A DNA stretch of 64,000 nucleotides. Source: Candidatus Neomarinimicrobiota bacterium (lineage in GTDB: Bacteria > Fidelibacterota > UBA8477 > JABMPR01). Numbering within the stretch: position 1 is the first letter of the stretch; each line of letters starts with the position of its first letter. Of the stretch, positions 19,864 to 28,718 are shown in pieces. Location: contig JADHUM010000001.1 of assembly GCA_016784545.1 (NCBI GenBank), positions 109,489 through 173,488 of the forward strand, in the 5' to 3' direction. The notes under the pieces were generated by a model. That model saw only the letters and a list, made by a program, of their open reading frames with translations. It was not told the DNA's origin and searched no databases. The translations under genes were made by a program, and so were the position numbers.

Positions 19864-19919
19864 TGTTCTGTTTATGAAATTGTAATTGATGAGTCGTTGA
19901 ATAAGGAAAATTGAACAAA

Positions 19920-20987
19920 ATGCCATTAGTCGCCCATACCCCCCTCCCCACATTTGATCTCCTGAAAGCTCAGGGTGAAGAAATACTCGACCTGGGTCAA
20001 GCCCTCCATCAGGACATTCGAGAACTACACATCGGCTTTTTAAATCTCATGCCCAATGCTTCATTTCAGGCTACGGAAAGACAGTTTTTACGATTGGTGG
20101 GAAGCTCAAATCAGATCGTCCAATATTATATCTATCCTTTCACAATAGATGGTGTTGAACGGGATGAGAGAGCGCAGAAATACATAGATGCTTATTACAC
20201 GAGTTTTGATGCAGTAAAAAGTGCAGGTTTAGATGCCCTGATTATTACCGGTACCAACCCTGCTAATCCGTCATTGGAGCAGGAGCCTTTCTGGGAGCCC
20301 CTGGGAGTTGTGATTGACTGGGCCACCAGGAATGTCACTTCGGTCCTCTGTTCATGCCTGGCAGTCCACGCCATCGTAAAGCACCTACATGACATTGAAC
20401 GGCAACCACTGCAGCAAAAACGCTGGGGGGTTTATAGTCACCGCATTACCAATACCGGGCATCCCCTCCTGAGGAATATTAACACCCGTTTTGACGTCCC
20501 CCATTCAAGAAACAACGATGTTAGTCCCGAGCAATTGCAGGCAGCAGGTTTTAAGATTCTGGTAGAGGGGTCTGAGAGTGGCGTTCACATGGCAGTAAGT
20601 CCGGATATGTTCAGAATTGTATATCTTCAAGGGCATCCAGAATATGATCGTGTCAGCCTGCTTAAAGAGTACAAGCGTGAAGTCGTTCGCTACTTTGAAG
20701 GCGAAAGAGAAACTTATCCAGAAAGTCCAGAAAATTATTTCAACCCGAATATTGATAAAATTATTCAACGATATAGACCAGCCGTGATGCAGGCCAGGGA
20801 GAAGGGTGATAAAATGCCTGGTTTTCCTGAGGCTGAGATCGAGCCCCTCCTGGATAATACCTGGCGAGATACAGGCAAATCCATCTTCAACAATTGGCTG
20901 GGGCTGGTTTATCAACTAACAAATATTGATCGTCATCTTCCATTTACCCATGGAATCAATCCAGACGATCCTTTAAAAATTAAGTAA
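19920..20987 (+). CDS. metA: Homoserine O-acyltransferase (MetA family)
   Basis: MetA acylates homoserine with acetyl- or succinyl-CoA, the first committed step of methionine synthesis. I start at the ATG 19920 (355 residues); a TTG nine bases earlier is in frame but only a few bases from AAGGA. The class I glutamine amidotransferase-like fold is visible. The nucleophile is Cys146 in SVLCSCLAVHA, and the His239/Glu241 pair is in QGHPEYD, with LNLMPNASFQATERQFLRLVG near the N-terminus as in the family. The neighbour metY uses O-acetylhomoserine, so an acetyl donor is inferred; the residue deciding acetyl versus succinyl specificity cannot be assigned without an alignment. Confidence 0.92.
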   Translation: MPLVAHTPLPTFDLLKAQGEEILDLGQALHQDIRELHIGFLNLMPNASFQATERQFLRLVGSSNQIVQYYIYPFTIDGVERDERAQKYIDAYYTSFDAVKSAGLDALIITGTNPANPSLEQEPFWEPLGVVIDWATRNVTSVLCSCLAVHAIVKHLHDIERQPLQQKRWGVYSHRITNTGHPLLRNINTRFDVPHSRNNDVSPEQLQAAGFKILVEGSESGVHMAVSPDMFRIVYLQGHPEYDRVSLLKEYKREVVRYFEGERETYPESPENYFNPNIDKIIQRYRPAVMQAREKGDKMPGFPEAEIEPLLDNTWRDTGKSIFNNWLGLVYQLTNIDRHLPFTHGINPDDPLKIK

Positions 20988-21020
20988 GTCCTTGAAGGGC
21001 ATTAGAAACGGAGATTTATT

Positions 21021-22298
21021 ATCAAACTAGCAACCAAAGCAATTCATAGCGGTTATGATTCAGAGGAAACCACCAAGGCGGTAGCTGTTCCCATCTATCA
21101 AACAGTAGCCTACGAATTTGATAGTGCCCAGCATGGGGCCGATCTGTTTAACCTGGAAGTCGCCGGAAATATCTATTCTCGCATCATGAACCCCACCAAT
21201 GCTGTGCTGGAAGCTCGCGTTTCAGAGATGGAGGGTGGAGCAGCAGCACTGGCCGTGAGTGCTGGAAGTGCAGCAGTTAATTATGCCATTCTGGCTATTG
21301 CAGAGCAGGGCAACAACATCGTTTCCACACCCCAGATTTATGGCGGTACCTTCACCCTTTTTAGTCATATGTTTGCCCGTCTGGGTATTGAAGCACGTTT
21401 TGCAAAAGACGAAAGCCCGGAAAGTCTCGAGGCGCTCATAGATGACAAAACCTCGGCTGTTTTTTGTGAAAGTATAGCCAACCCGGTCGGTGCCTTTATG
21501 GATATTCAGGCCATTGCCGATATGGCCCATTCTCATGGCGTGCCACTCATCGTTGATAATACCGTTGCCACGCCCATGCTCATCAGACCGTTTGAATTTG
21601 GGGCAGATATTGTGGTGCATTCCCTGACAAAGTATATGGGAGGCCATGGTAATTCCCTGGGCGGTATCGTGGTGGATTCCGGTAAATTTCCCTGGGCTGA
21701 GAATGCTGAGCGTTTCCCCATGCTCAATCAACCAGAACCGGCCTATCATAACATGGTGTATACGGAGGCTATGGGTGAATTGGCCTATATCGCCCGGGTT
21801 CGAACTGTTCCACTAAGGAATACTGGTTCTGCTCTAAGCCCCTTCAATGCCTTTCTTATTTTACAGGGAATCGAAACGCTGGCGTTACGCATGGAACGTC
21901 ATTGTGAAAATGCTCAGACCGTTGCTGAATATCTGGAAAAACATCCCATGGTCACCTGGGTGAAGTATGCTGGATTACCTTCATCACCTTCCCACATTCT
22001 GGCTCAAAAATACAGCGAAGGCAAAGCCTCAGGTCTCATGGCATTTGGTATCAAAGGAGGTATGGAGGCTGGTGAAAAATTCTATGATGCCTTAAAGATA
22101 TTTAAACGTCTCGTGAATATTGGAGATGCCAAGTCCCTGGCTGCTCACCCCGCTTCCACCACCCATCGCCAGTTGGCTGGTGCAGAATTGGAAGCCTCTG
22201 GTGTAACGCCTGATATGATTCGTCTCTGCGTGGGTATTGAACACATCGACGATATTATTGAGGATTTGGAACAGGCCCTGGCCGAAGCACAACTGTAA
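21021..22298 (+). CDS. metY: O-acetylhomoserine sulfhydrylase with a non-canonical start codon
   Basis: This PLP enzyme makes homocysteine from O-acetylhomoserine and sulfide. The first ATG in frame is at 21186, but the frame is open from 21006 and encodes the family's N-terminus there (KLATKAIHSGYDSEETTKAV, then VAVPIYQTVAYEF). No ATG, GTG or TTG occurs in that stretch. A GGAG sits 7 bases before an ATC at 21021 and 4 before an ATT at 21018, so one of these near-cognate codons is the likely start. That gives about 425 residues, normal for MetY. NIYSRIMNPTNAVLE and the PLP lysine in VHSLTKYMGGHG (near residue 204) are present. It lies 33 bases after metA. Confidence 0.9.
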   Translation: MKLATKAIHSGYDSEETTKAVAVPIYQTVAYEFDSAQHGADLFNLEVAGNIYSRIMNPTNAVLEARVSEMEGGAAALAVSAGSAAVNYAILAIAEQGNNIVSTPQIYGGTFTLFSHMFARLGIEARFAKDESPESLEALIDDKTSAVFCESIANPVGAFMDIQAIADMAHSHGVPLIVDNTVATPMLIRPFEFGADIVVHSLTKYMGGHGNSLGGIVVDSGKFPWAENAERFPMLNQPEPAYHNMVYTEAMGELAYIARVRTVPLRNTGSALSPFNAFLILQGIETLALRMERHCENAQTVAEYLEKHPMVTWVKYAGLPSSPSHILAQKYSEGKASGLMAFGIKGGMEAGEKFYDALKIFKRLVNIGDAKSLAAHPASTTHRQLAGAELEASGVTPDMIRLCVGIEHIDDIIEDLEQALAEAQL

Positions 22299-22306
22299 TA
22301 GCCAGG

Positions 22307-22366
22307 GGTGTCTGACCGAGGTGTCACACTGAGCTCGTCGAAGTGCTATCGAAGTCTGACACCACG
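22307..22366. repeat. REP-like intergenic repeat element
   Basis: The segment contains GGTGTCA and TGACACC arms enclosing CACTGAGCTCGTCGAAGTG. The core resembles a short motif (GAGCTTGTCGAAG type) that I recall as a dispersed intergenic repeat in many genomes; a second copy was not found in this window. It lies directly after metY. Confidence 0.4.
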
Positions 22367-22377
22367 ACCCGTTCATT

Positions 22378-22410
22378 AACCTTACGAAGGTTTGGAACCT
22401 TCGTAAGGTT
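22378..22410. terminator. Perfect 15-bp inverted repeat between convergent genes
   Basis: AACCTTACGAAGGTT and its exact reverse complement are separated by TGG. Each arm is itself nearly palindromic. It sits between convergent metY and a lipoprotein gene, so it may be a bidirectional terminator, although no T-tract flanks either side. Confidence 0.55.
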
Positions 22411-22429
22411 ATAACTCAATATCTCATGA

Positions 22430-22918
22430 TTAATCGTTTTCGTGAAAGATAAGCAACTCATTCTCTGCACGTAATAATCTCAACTGCTCAATGAGCGGTT
22501 GAACACTACTCAGACTATCCCCGAATTCAAATGTGATTTTTTTTGAACCTTCAGCAGATTCGACTTTTATCCACTCAGCACCTCCATCTGCACAATCGGG
22601 ACAACCAATCACATCTTCATAACTTTGCATGGCAGACAAATCCACTAGGGTGAGGAGATCATTCCATTCTTCTGAAGTGATTTCTGCAGCAGTGTCTAAA
22701 GTTGGATAGTTGGTTGTGTCCCAACTACTTGCTGTATAGACAAGTCTATCCTCAGAAATTTTAATTTCTCTAACACAGTAGCCAGCACACTCGCCAAATG
22801 AAGTGCCACTTGAAATTATGGTCGTCGTGGAATCATCATCTTCTGCACATCCTGTAAGCAGGATTAATATCATCAAAAGTTTCGTGGATATGTTCATTTG
22901 AGGGGGCTTCCCATTCAT
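22430..22918 (-). CDS. Hypothetical lipoprotein
   Basis: The 162-residue product has a signal peptide ending in a lipobox, MILILLTGCAEDDD, so it is predicted to be lipidated and exported. The start could be the eighth codon (MNISTKLLM), which puts a basic residue just before the hydrophobic stretch. The mature part has a CAGYCVREIKIS segment and a CPDCADGGAEWIKVES segment, each with paired cysteines, and a strand pattern suggesting a small beta-domain. I recognise no family. It follows two other small lipoprotein genes in the same direction, with 52 bases to the next. Confidence 0.75.
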   Translation of the reverse strand: MNGKPPQMNISTKLLMILILLTGCAEDDDSTTTIISSGTSFGECAGYCVREIKISEDRLVYTASSWDTTNYPTLDTAAEITSEEWNDLLTLVDLSAMQSYEDVIGCPDCADGGAEWIKVESAEGSKKITFEFGDSLSSVQPLIEQLRLLRAENELLIFHEND

Positions 22919-22970
22919 TTGTATTCGTATCTCACTGAGGACAGGATTAGCGCCTGTAAACCTGAATGAT

Positions 22971-23348
22971 TTATTTAATCAGAACCACTCTGATTTCATA
23001 GTCTTCGATGTCTATGGTATCTCCATAAACAGGATAAGGTGATACTGAAATTAATTCCAACTGATAATCATCATGGAAAATTATTCTTGGATCAAGACTG
23101 GTGTTTATTGAATAAGACTCCGAATTAATATCCAGAAATATCTCGACATTGCCCTCCCAGACACACAGGACACCAGTGGGGCATCTGGAATCAGCACCAA
23201 CTCCAGTAAATGTAATGGATATATTCTGGTCATTTATACTGGTTGACTGGCCGTACTTCAAGACAAACTCATCACCCAGATTTGGATCTGTTCCCGAAGC
23301 GCACCCAAAAAGTAATATTATAACAATCCCGAGTAAATTCACTTTCAT
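22971..23348 (-). CDS. Hypothetical lipoprotein
   Basis: This 125-residue product opens MKVNLLGIVIILLFGCASGTD, a signal peptide with a lipobox at LLFGC, so a membrane-anchored lipoprotein is predicted. The mature domain is short and beta-rich (FVLKYGQSTSINDQNISITFTGVGADSR, then CPTGVLCVWEGNVEIFLDI), a pattern seen in small proteins of unknown function with a CxWEG motif. Its ATG overlaps the stop of the upstream gene by four bases, so the two are cotranslated. Function unknown. Confidence 0.75.
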   Translation of the reverse strand: MKVNLLGIVIILLFGCASGTDPNLGDEFVLKYGQSTSINDQNISITFTGVGADSRCPTGVLCVWEGNVEIFLDINSESYSINTSLDPRIIFHDDYQLELISVSPYPVYGDTIDIEDYEIRVVLIK

Positions 23349-23815
23349 TCGCTCTGTCCCCAGTCATATCTATAATAGGCAGTATAGGAAGTATGGATGG
23401 GAGTGACAACAACTGTGTCTGTGATGGAGACGTCATATTTATCTAAGCCTGAGTGGCTATGAATAAACAAATCAAAACTTCCAGTCTTCCTGTCAATTGG
23501 GATTGCTACTCTTGCAGGTCCTAATGCTGTATAACAACCGCCACCATCCAGTACAGCCCCATGAATATCTATGCTTATTAAGTCACTTTCGATAATCGAT
23601 TCACATTCCAATAAATAATTCACACAAGTCCAGTTCTCAGCTGTTCGAACTACAAGTAAATATTCTCCCTTTTTCCCAGTACCAAAAGTTGAGTCGAGAA
23701 CAAAGGTGAAAAGCAAGTCCTCTTCTACGGATAACAGATGCCTTCCTCCATCTTCCTCGCATGAGAAGATTAGGCCTAACGCAATTGCTATTGACAATAA
23801 TCTTATGCCATTCAT
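23345..23815 (-). CDS. Hypothetical lipoprotein
   Basis: I choose the start at 23815 because GAGGA lies five bases upstream of that ATG; an earlier in-frame ATG has no such site. The 156-residue product begins MNGIRLLSIAIALGLIFSCEEDGG, a lipoprotein signal with Cys near residue 19. The remainder is beta-rich with two cysteines (WTCVNYLLECES) and another in GGGCYTALGPARVAIPIDRKTG. I recognise no family. It overlaps the next lipoprotein gene by four bases and lies 61 bases downstream of the barrel gene at 23877. Confidence 0.75.
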   Translation of the reverse strand: MNGIRLLSIAIALGLIFSCEEDGGRHLLSVEEDLLFTFVLDSTFGTGKKGEYLLVVRTAENWTCVNYLLECESIIESDLISIDIHGAVLDGGGCYTALGPARVAIPIDRKTGSFDLFIHSHSGLDKYDVSITDTVVVTPIHTSYTAYYRYDWGQSE

Positions 23816-23876
23816 GCTTTCCTCATCAGATCGTTCATTCACCAGGCTGGGATTCAAATCCCAGCCTGGAATTTTT

Positions 23877-25343
23877 CTACCTCCTGATAGGCAATGATAT
23901 CGAAATTTGATGGGTCATGACTCGCGCTTCCTGAAGGGTCAGATCGTCACTTGGAGCAATTATAAAATCACCACCCATGCTCACGTCTTCCAACATGCCA
24001 CCGCGCCATAGCCATTGGGTATCAATTCCTGGGCGTCCCGTTCCCATTGTGGTTTTTCCAGAGTAGCGCACCGTAAAATCATCAAAATCCATGGACATGC
24101 CCCAGGTAGTGGTCCACTCCACCCAATACTCCTCCTGATCTCGTTCAGTCACAGCAATAAAGTCTGTCTGATCCAACCAGTAGTGGATGGATCGCATCTG
24201 CATACCCAGTTGGAAAGTCCGGTTGGTATTTTTCCATCCCAACCCGGTCCGTAATACCCAGTTGGAAAAATCGAAGTAGTTTTCTACCGTTTTATCTCCA
24301 GGTCGGATCCATTCATCATCATCGTTGATCATGTGCGTATCGGCTTCCGCCCAGGTATGGCTCTTAATGGGTTCATAGATGACATCGATACCGAACGTAC
24401 TATTCCCGTTGATCTTTGAGATTCCGCCACCTAGGTTAAATCCTAGAGTGGTTCCAGGATCCCTGGGGATATTCATAATCTCATAATTGGGGATTTTGGG
24501 ATGGGTTTTCTGATTCACAGTGAGTCTGGAACCATAGGCCCAGCCGTATTCATCAACAGGGCTTGTATGGGCAAGATGAAAGCCCTGAGTTACTGTATGA
24601 TCCAGATTGGTCTCTATACGCTCAAAAGGTTCAGCAATTCCCCAGTCCATATACATGACTTCATGCTTCATGTCCAACTCATTACGGAGATAGAGCAATT
24701 CGAGTTCTCCACCAGAACCCAGGGTTCTGTTGAGGCCAACTCGAACATCAGTTAAATCACCCTTCTGATGGATGCTCTCACTGTTGGAGTAGAGCAAATC
24801 CACCCCATCCAGGGCCGAGAGCGAGGCCCAATAGCCACTTACACCAATACTGGTGTTGCCCAATTTTCGTCCGACGAAACCGGCAAGATATTTATTTTCA
24901 GCTATGTTTTCACTCAGTGTCCGAATCTGAGGGTTCCACCAGGTCTGATTGTCAGCAGTATTCATGGCCTGAAGGGTAAAAGATGCTCCCCCGAACCAGA
25001 TTCCTTTGTTCCAGATTACAGCCAAAGGCATGGACCTGGCACTACCATAGCCCTCTCCAATTCTGTAATACACAGGAGAGCTGGAAACCTGCAGCCCCTT
25101 TATGTTTGCACCATAGGCTGGATTAACCCAATGATCAAGGAGTGAATCTCTGAGACTAATGTGGACGCCCCCCATGCTCAGATTCTGGCTGGGGAAAATA
25201 AGAAACTGGTCTCCTGTAGCCACAGGAACGGTTTTCAATGATATTAATTGAGCTGAAACGCTATTCACAAAAAGAAGTACGATCACGAGCATCATGCCCC
25301 AGCTTACCCGTCTGTTTCTTTGAAAATTATCCATGTGATACAT
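23877..25343 (-). CDS. Putative outer-membrane beta-barrel protein
   Basis: The 488-residue protein has an N-terminal signal peptide (MMLVIVLLFVNSVSAQ) and a mature part of alternating short strands rich in aromatic and glycine residues, as in outer-membrane barrels. The opening QNLSMGGVHISLRDSLLDHWVNPAY resembles PorV/FadL-like proteins of FCB bacteria, which start with a 'MGGA' strand and an 'NPA' turn. It ends IRR, not the aromatic residue common in barrels. AGGA lies eight bases upstream of the chosen ATG. Three small lipoprotein genes follow in the same direction. The role is unknown; transport or a scaffold for surface proteins is possible. Confidence 0.7.
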   Translation of the reverse strand: MYHMDNFQRNRRVSWGMMLVIVLLFVNSVSAQLISLKTVPVATGDQFLIFPSQNLSMGGVHISLRDSLLDHWVNPAYGANIKGLQVSSSPVYYRIGEGYGSARSMPLAVIWNKGIWFGGASFTLQAMNTADNQTWWNPQIRTLSENIAENKYLAGFVGRKLGNTSIGVSGYWASLSALDGVDLLYSNSESIHQKGDLTDVRVGLNRTLGSGGELELLYLRNELDMKHEVMYMDWGIAEPFERIETNLDHTVTQGFHLAHTSPVDEYGWAYGSRLTVNQKTHPKIPNYEIMNIPRDPGTTLGFNLGGGISKINGNSTFGIDVIYEPIKSHTWAEADTHMINDDDEWIRPGDKTVENYFDFSNWVLRTGLGWKNTNRTFQLGMQMRSIHYWLDQTDFIAVTERDQEEYWVEWTTTWGMSMDFDDFTVRYSGKTTMGTGRPGIDTQWLWRGGMLEDVSMGGDFIIAPSDDLTLQEARVMTHQISISLPIRR

Positions 25344-25369
25344 GGCGGTATTCCTTTCGTACGTTCAGT

Positions 25370-25828
25370 TTAATTCTGGGGAATTGTGTAAATAATATTT
25401 TCGCTGCGGAGTCTACGTGAACTCAGGGAGTCCATCTCAGTGATATCCAGAACCAAGCGCCAGGTGCAGCTATACGAGGGTGACATCCCAAGAAATTGGA
25501 TGCTTGAGTCCGGTTCCAGAGCATAGAATGATGCACCGGTTCCACACCAGCCCCACATCAAATTGGTCCAGCCTGTATCACTCAGGGCTTCAGCACTAAA
25601 CAGTGGGTAGCTTTCACTATACCCAAAGTATTGAACGGTCTCGGTACTGTCATTCACCAGTGAAAAAAGCGGTGCATAGCCACCCTCGGTCCATTCCTGT
25701 CCCAGGTATTCAATGTGGATAGATCCCTCGTCTCCACCCAGTTGATTTTCATCTGGATCCATGATTCCACATGACACGAGGAATGATAGAGACACTAATA
25801 TCTTGAACAGTTTCATCATTTGTTGCAT
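25370..25828 (-). CDS. Hypothetical lipoprotein
   Basis: I use the ATG at 25828; the longer frame begins with TTG inside the preceding gene. The product starts MQQMMKLFKILVSLSFLVSCGIMDPDEN, a lipoprotein signal with the lipobox LVSC, followed by an acidic linker and about 110 residues of beta-rich sequence with a conserved-looking WCGTGASFYALEPDSSIQFLG segment and two further cysteines. No family recognised. It sits between the VWA lipoprotein gene and the barrel gene, all in one direction, and may be part of one transcript with them. Confidence 0.72.
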   Translation of the reverse strand: MQQMMKLFKILVSLSFLVSCGIMDPDENQLGGDEGSIHIEYLGQEWTEGGYAPLFSLVNDSTETVQYFGYSESYPLFSAEALSDTGWTNLMWGWCGTGASFYALEPDSSIQFLGMSPSYSCTWRLVLDITEMDSLSSRRLRSENIIYTIPQN

Positions 25829-25835
25829 ATCATCT

Positions 25836-27380
25836 CTATTCAATGGTCTGAAGCTGACGTATCAATTCAAGGAGTTCCGTATCCTGTTCATTTGAGCCAA
25901 TGAGGGATGATGCAATGAGAGATTCTACTGCAAAGAGTGAGGTCTGGACGTATGGACTCTCCCTGACGATCTCAGCGTATTCTGCCACGCCAGCTGTAAA
26001 CCTGAATCTATCGCTGGCCTGAGAGAATGAATCTGCCAGATCATTTCTTGAAATTGGTACATCAAAGGGTATGTCTGATTCGCCGTCGGGCATTTTGTAG
26101 CGGAGATGCACGGTTCCCAGATTATTTGGGCCGCTCTGGGTCAGCTCCAGCTCGTAAAGAGCTGTGACCCGATGACCGGCACCGATTTCACCTGCATCTG
26201 TGCTATCGTTTTCAAATTGGTCATCTTCAATATCACGATTTTCATAACCAATGAGACGATATCTCAAGACAGAAGCAGCATTGAACTCAACCTGAATTTT
26301 CACATCTTTAGCAATGACTTCCATGACTCCAGATAGTTCCTCGGTAAACAGACGTTCTGCTTCATTGATGGTGTCGATATAGTAGTAATTACCATTGCCC
26401 TGATCTGCCAGTTGTTCCATGAGATGGTCATTATAGTTACCACTTCCAAAGCCCAGTGTTGATAGGGTTATGCCTTGATCTACATACTCTTCGATGAGCT
26501 CAAGAATGGCTTCATGAGAGGTGGCACCCACATTGGCGTCGCCATCCGAACACACAATAATACGGTTCACACCACCATCCAGAAATCCCAAACTATTCAC
26601 ATCATAGGCATTTTGTAACCCTGAAGCCATGGCCGTAGAACCACCTGCTTCAAGATCAGAAATAACGGCTTTGATGGCGTCAGCGTCATTTTCTTGCAGG
26701 TCTGTTGGATTTAAAACCGTCCCTACACTTCCAGCATAGGTGCAAATGGACACCTGATCCCCCAAGCGCATGTTATCAACCAGGATATTGAGACTTTCTT
26801 TCACCAGATCCAGACGGGTACGCATGGATCCAGAGATATCAATGAGGAAGGTGAGGTTCCAGGGCACGTCATCAGAATTTGCCTCTCGACCTTTAAGTCC
26901 AATACGCAAGAGATGCAGATTTTCGGCGCGGAAAGGTGAAGGTGCGCCGTCGACACTAACGGAAAATGGTTCATTGTCTGGTGCAGGATAATCCTGATGA
27001 AAATAGTTGATGTATTCTTCAACTCTCACCGATGAGGGAGCTGGAACAATGCCTTCATTGATCTTTTTGCGACCAAAGGTATACGAGCCGGCATCCACAT
27101 CGACTCCAAAGGTTGAAAGGTTGTCCTCTTCTGCCAGAACAAATCCATTGTATGACAATTCTCCATGACGCTCAGTTCCAGGATAATAATCTTCCCCGCC
27201 AACGTATAATCCATCTGAATTTGAGGAGAATTGATCCATTGTTCCCCTGTCTCCAGATTTTGTTTCCTCAGTCATGACAGTCGAATCAAGCAGTGAATTC
27301 TCACAACCGGTAAAAAGCATAAAGACTCCCCATACAATCAGAAGCATACTGAATTGAATTCTGATTACTCTTCCCTGCAT
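25836..27380 (-). CDS. VWA-domain lipoprotein (YfbK type)
   Basis: The start at 27380 is set by a GAGGAGG five bases upstream; an ATG 25 codons earlier lacks one. The resulting 514 residues begin with a lipoprotein signal (FTGC, Cys near 26). The N-terminal VWF_A-N region (STFGVDVDAGSYTFGRKKIN, near 89-107) leads into a VWA domain whose MIDAS motif is TFLIDISGSM (Asp181) with SDGDAN later. A C-terminal domain follows (AGHRVTALYELELT and so on), as in E. coli YfbK (DUF3520). The family is known by architecture; the function is not settled. Metal-dependent binding of an envelope partner is an inference. Confidence 0.9.
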   Translation of the reverse strand: MQGRVIRIQFSMLLIVWGVFMLFTGCENSLLDSTVMTEETKSGDRGTMDQFSSNSDGLYVGGEDYYPGTERHGELSYNGFVLAEEDNLSTFGVDVDAGSYTFGRKKINEGIVPAPSSVRVEEYINYFHQDYPAPDNEPFSVSVDGAPSPFRAENLHLLRIGLKGREANSDDVPWNLTFLIDISGSMRTRLDLVKESLNILVDNMRLGDQVSICTYAGSVGTVLNPTDLQENDADAIKAVISDLEAGGSTAMASGLQNAYDVNSLGFLDGGVNRIIVCSDGDANVGATSHEAILELIEEYVDQGITLSTLGFGSGNYNDHLMEQLADQGNGNYYYIDTINEAERLFTEELSGVMEVIAKDVKIQVEFNAASVLRYRLIGYENRDIEDDQFENDSTDAGEIGAGHRVTALYELELTQSGPNNLGTVHLRYKMPDGESDIPFDVPISRNDLADSFSQASDRFRFTAGVAEYAEIVRESPYVQTSLFAVESLIASSLIGSNEQDTELLELIRQLQTIE

Positions 27381-27645
27381 AACATCCTCCTCACTCATTA
27401 TATTTATCCTTCCCAGTGACTTCCCGGGATAAATCATTCGACCATATAAAGACAAGTCATATGCCAGTAGCCGGGAAGATGTGAGGGGTTAGGTACCCAG
27501 GTCTTTGGGGATACCATTTGATGCTGAGAAATAAAAAAATAAAAATTTTCTATAGGTACATCGGCGTGAAATGGATGAGGAGATGTTTCAGCTTTCTGAA
27601 AGATCAGTCAATATTCTGAAACTTATGTGGCTGGAAAGTCAGGGC

Positions 27646-28683
27646 TTAGAGTGTAAGCTTTACACCAATTTCTATGAGGTTTTTGTTGTAATACCAATGA
27701 TTAAAAATGGTTTCATTTTTGATGAGGCTGTACTGAATGTACAACACGCGTGAGGGATGAATTACCCGCTCAAGTTGAATATGAAGTTGGTTCTGAATAT
27801 TTTCTTCAGGATCTCTATATGGAGTGGCTTCGAGAAAATCAGTCTGAGCATAGAATTTTTTCATCCCGTTGAGCACTACATGGAAAAACACCTGGTCTGA
27901 AAGTCGACCAGACGCATACAGCTTTGCTGACCAGACATTGGACTCAGCTGTTGTACTATTTGAGTTGATATCTTCAAAGTTGACAGCTACTCCCCAGATC
28001 ATTTTTCCCAGATGTTTGAGATGGATTCCCAAGGTGCGGGTGAAGTCCTGTTGGTTTTCAGTGTTACTCAGTTCCAGAAAATTACCTATGAGTATTCTTG
28101 CAGGATAATCCGAATAATCGATTTGCCCCAAATGGGCTGAAAATTCAGCTTGAAAATCTGATGTCAGGCGACGGGTGAGCTTTAGAAACATTCTTTGGTC
28201 ATAATACTGAAATAACGTCCCATAATCGATATGAGAGGCTGTGCTTCTTACCCCCAACTCCTGTTGCATCTTCTGCGATCTAAGTCGTTTGATAGAAACG
28301 CTCAAAGTGGTTCGACCTGATCTTTGAAGCTCGTCAAAATACAGTTTTTGAAAGGTCTTCAATCCAGCATCCATGCGGTAGCCCCGCGCAAATTTATAGT
28401 GGCCACCCAGCTCTCCGTTCACAACAACCTTTGAATCAAGAAAAAGTGCCGGTTCAAGAAAGCCCTGTCCTAAAATTGACCCATAAAAATGGGCGTTCTG
28501 TCTATCCTGCTCAAAGCGCATAAGTCCCCTGGCTTTAAGACCAAAAGTTGACTCAATATTGGTAAGGTTCTCGCGGGGATTTGAATCGAAATAGGTGGAG
28601 AGGTTTAACTGCTTCTCATAGGAAAGAGCAGGCTTGATTAACACACAGATCAGGAGAAAACTCCTGATAGATTTTTGAAGCAT
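27646..28683 (-). CDS. Hypothetical outer-membrane protein
   Basis: I start at the ATG 28683 (345 residues); the longer frame starts with TTG. A signal peptide is seen (MLQKSIRSFLLICVLIKPALSYE), and the rest is a succession of amphipathic strands with polar turns (ARGLMRFEQDRQNAHFYGS, HLKHLGKMIWGVAVNFED) ending VKLTL, typical of a C-terminal barrel strand. It is last in a four-gene run with a two-component system and a coiled-coil protein, so it may be linked to envelope signalling. No family recognised. Confidence 0.65.
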   Translation of the reverse strand: MLQKSIRSFLLICVLIKPALSYEKQLNLSTYFDSNPRENLTNIESTFGLKARGLMRFEQDRQNAHFYGSILGQGFLEPALFLDSKVVVNGELGGHYKFARGYRMDAGLKTFQKLYFDELQRSGRTTLSVSIKRLRSQKMQQELGVRSTASHIDYGTLFQYYDQRMFLKLTRRLTSDFQAEFSAHLGQIDYSDYPARILIGNFLELSNTENQQDFTRTLGIHLKHLGKMIWGVAVNFEDINSNSTTAESNVWSAKLYASGRLSDQVFFHVVLNGMKKFYAQTDFLEATPYRDPEENIQNQLHIQLERVIHPSRVLYIQYSLIKNETIFNHWYYNKNLIEIGVKLTL

Positions 28684-28718
28684 GGACGCTAATAATTTCA
28701 ACTGCGACAAATGAGTTA

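Noticed and set aside
19780-19919. Possible SAM riboswitch ahead of metA
   Set aside because: The leader after the predicted promoter is short and AT-rich, with no conserved helix pattern of a SAM aptamer.
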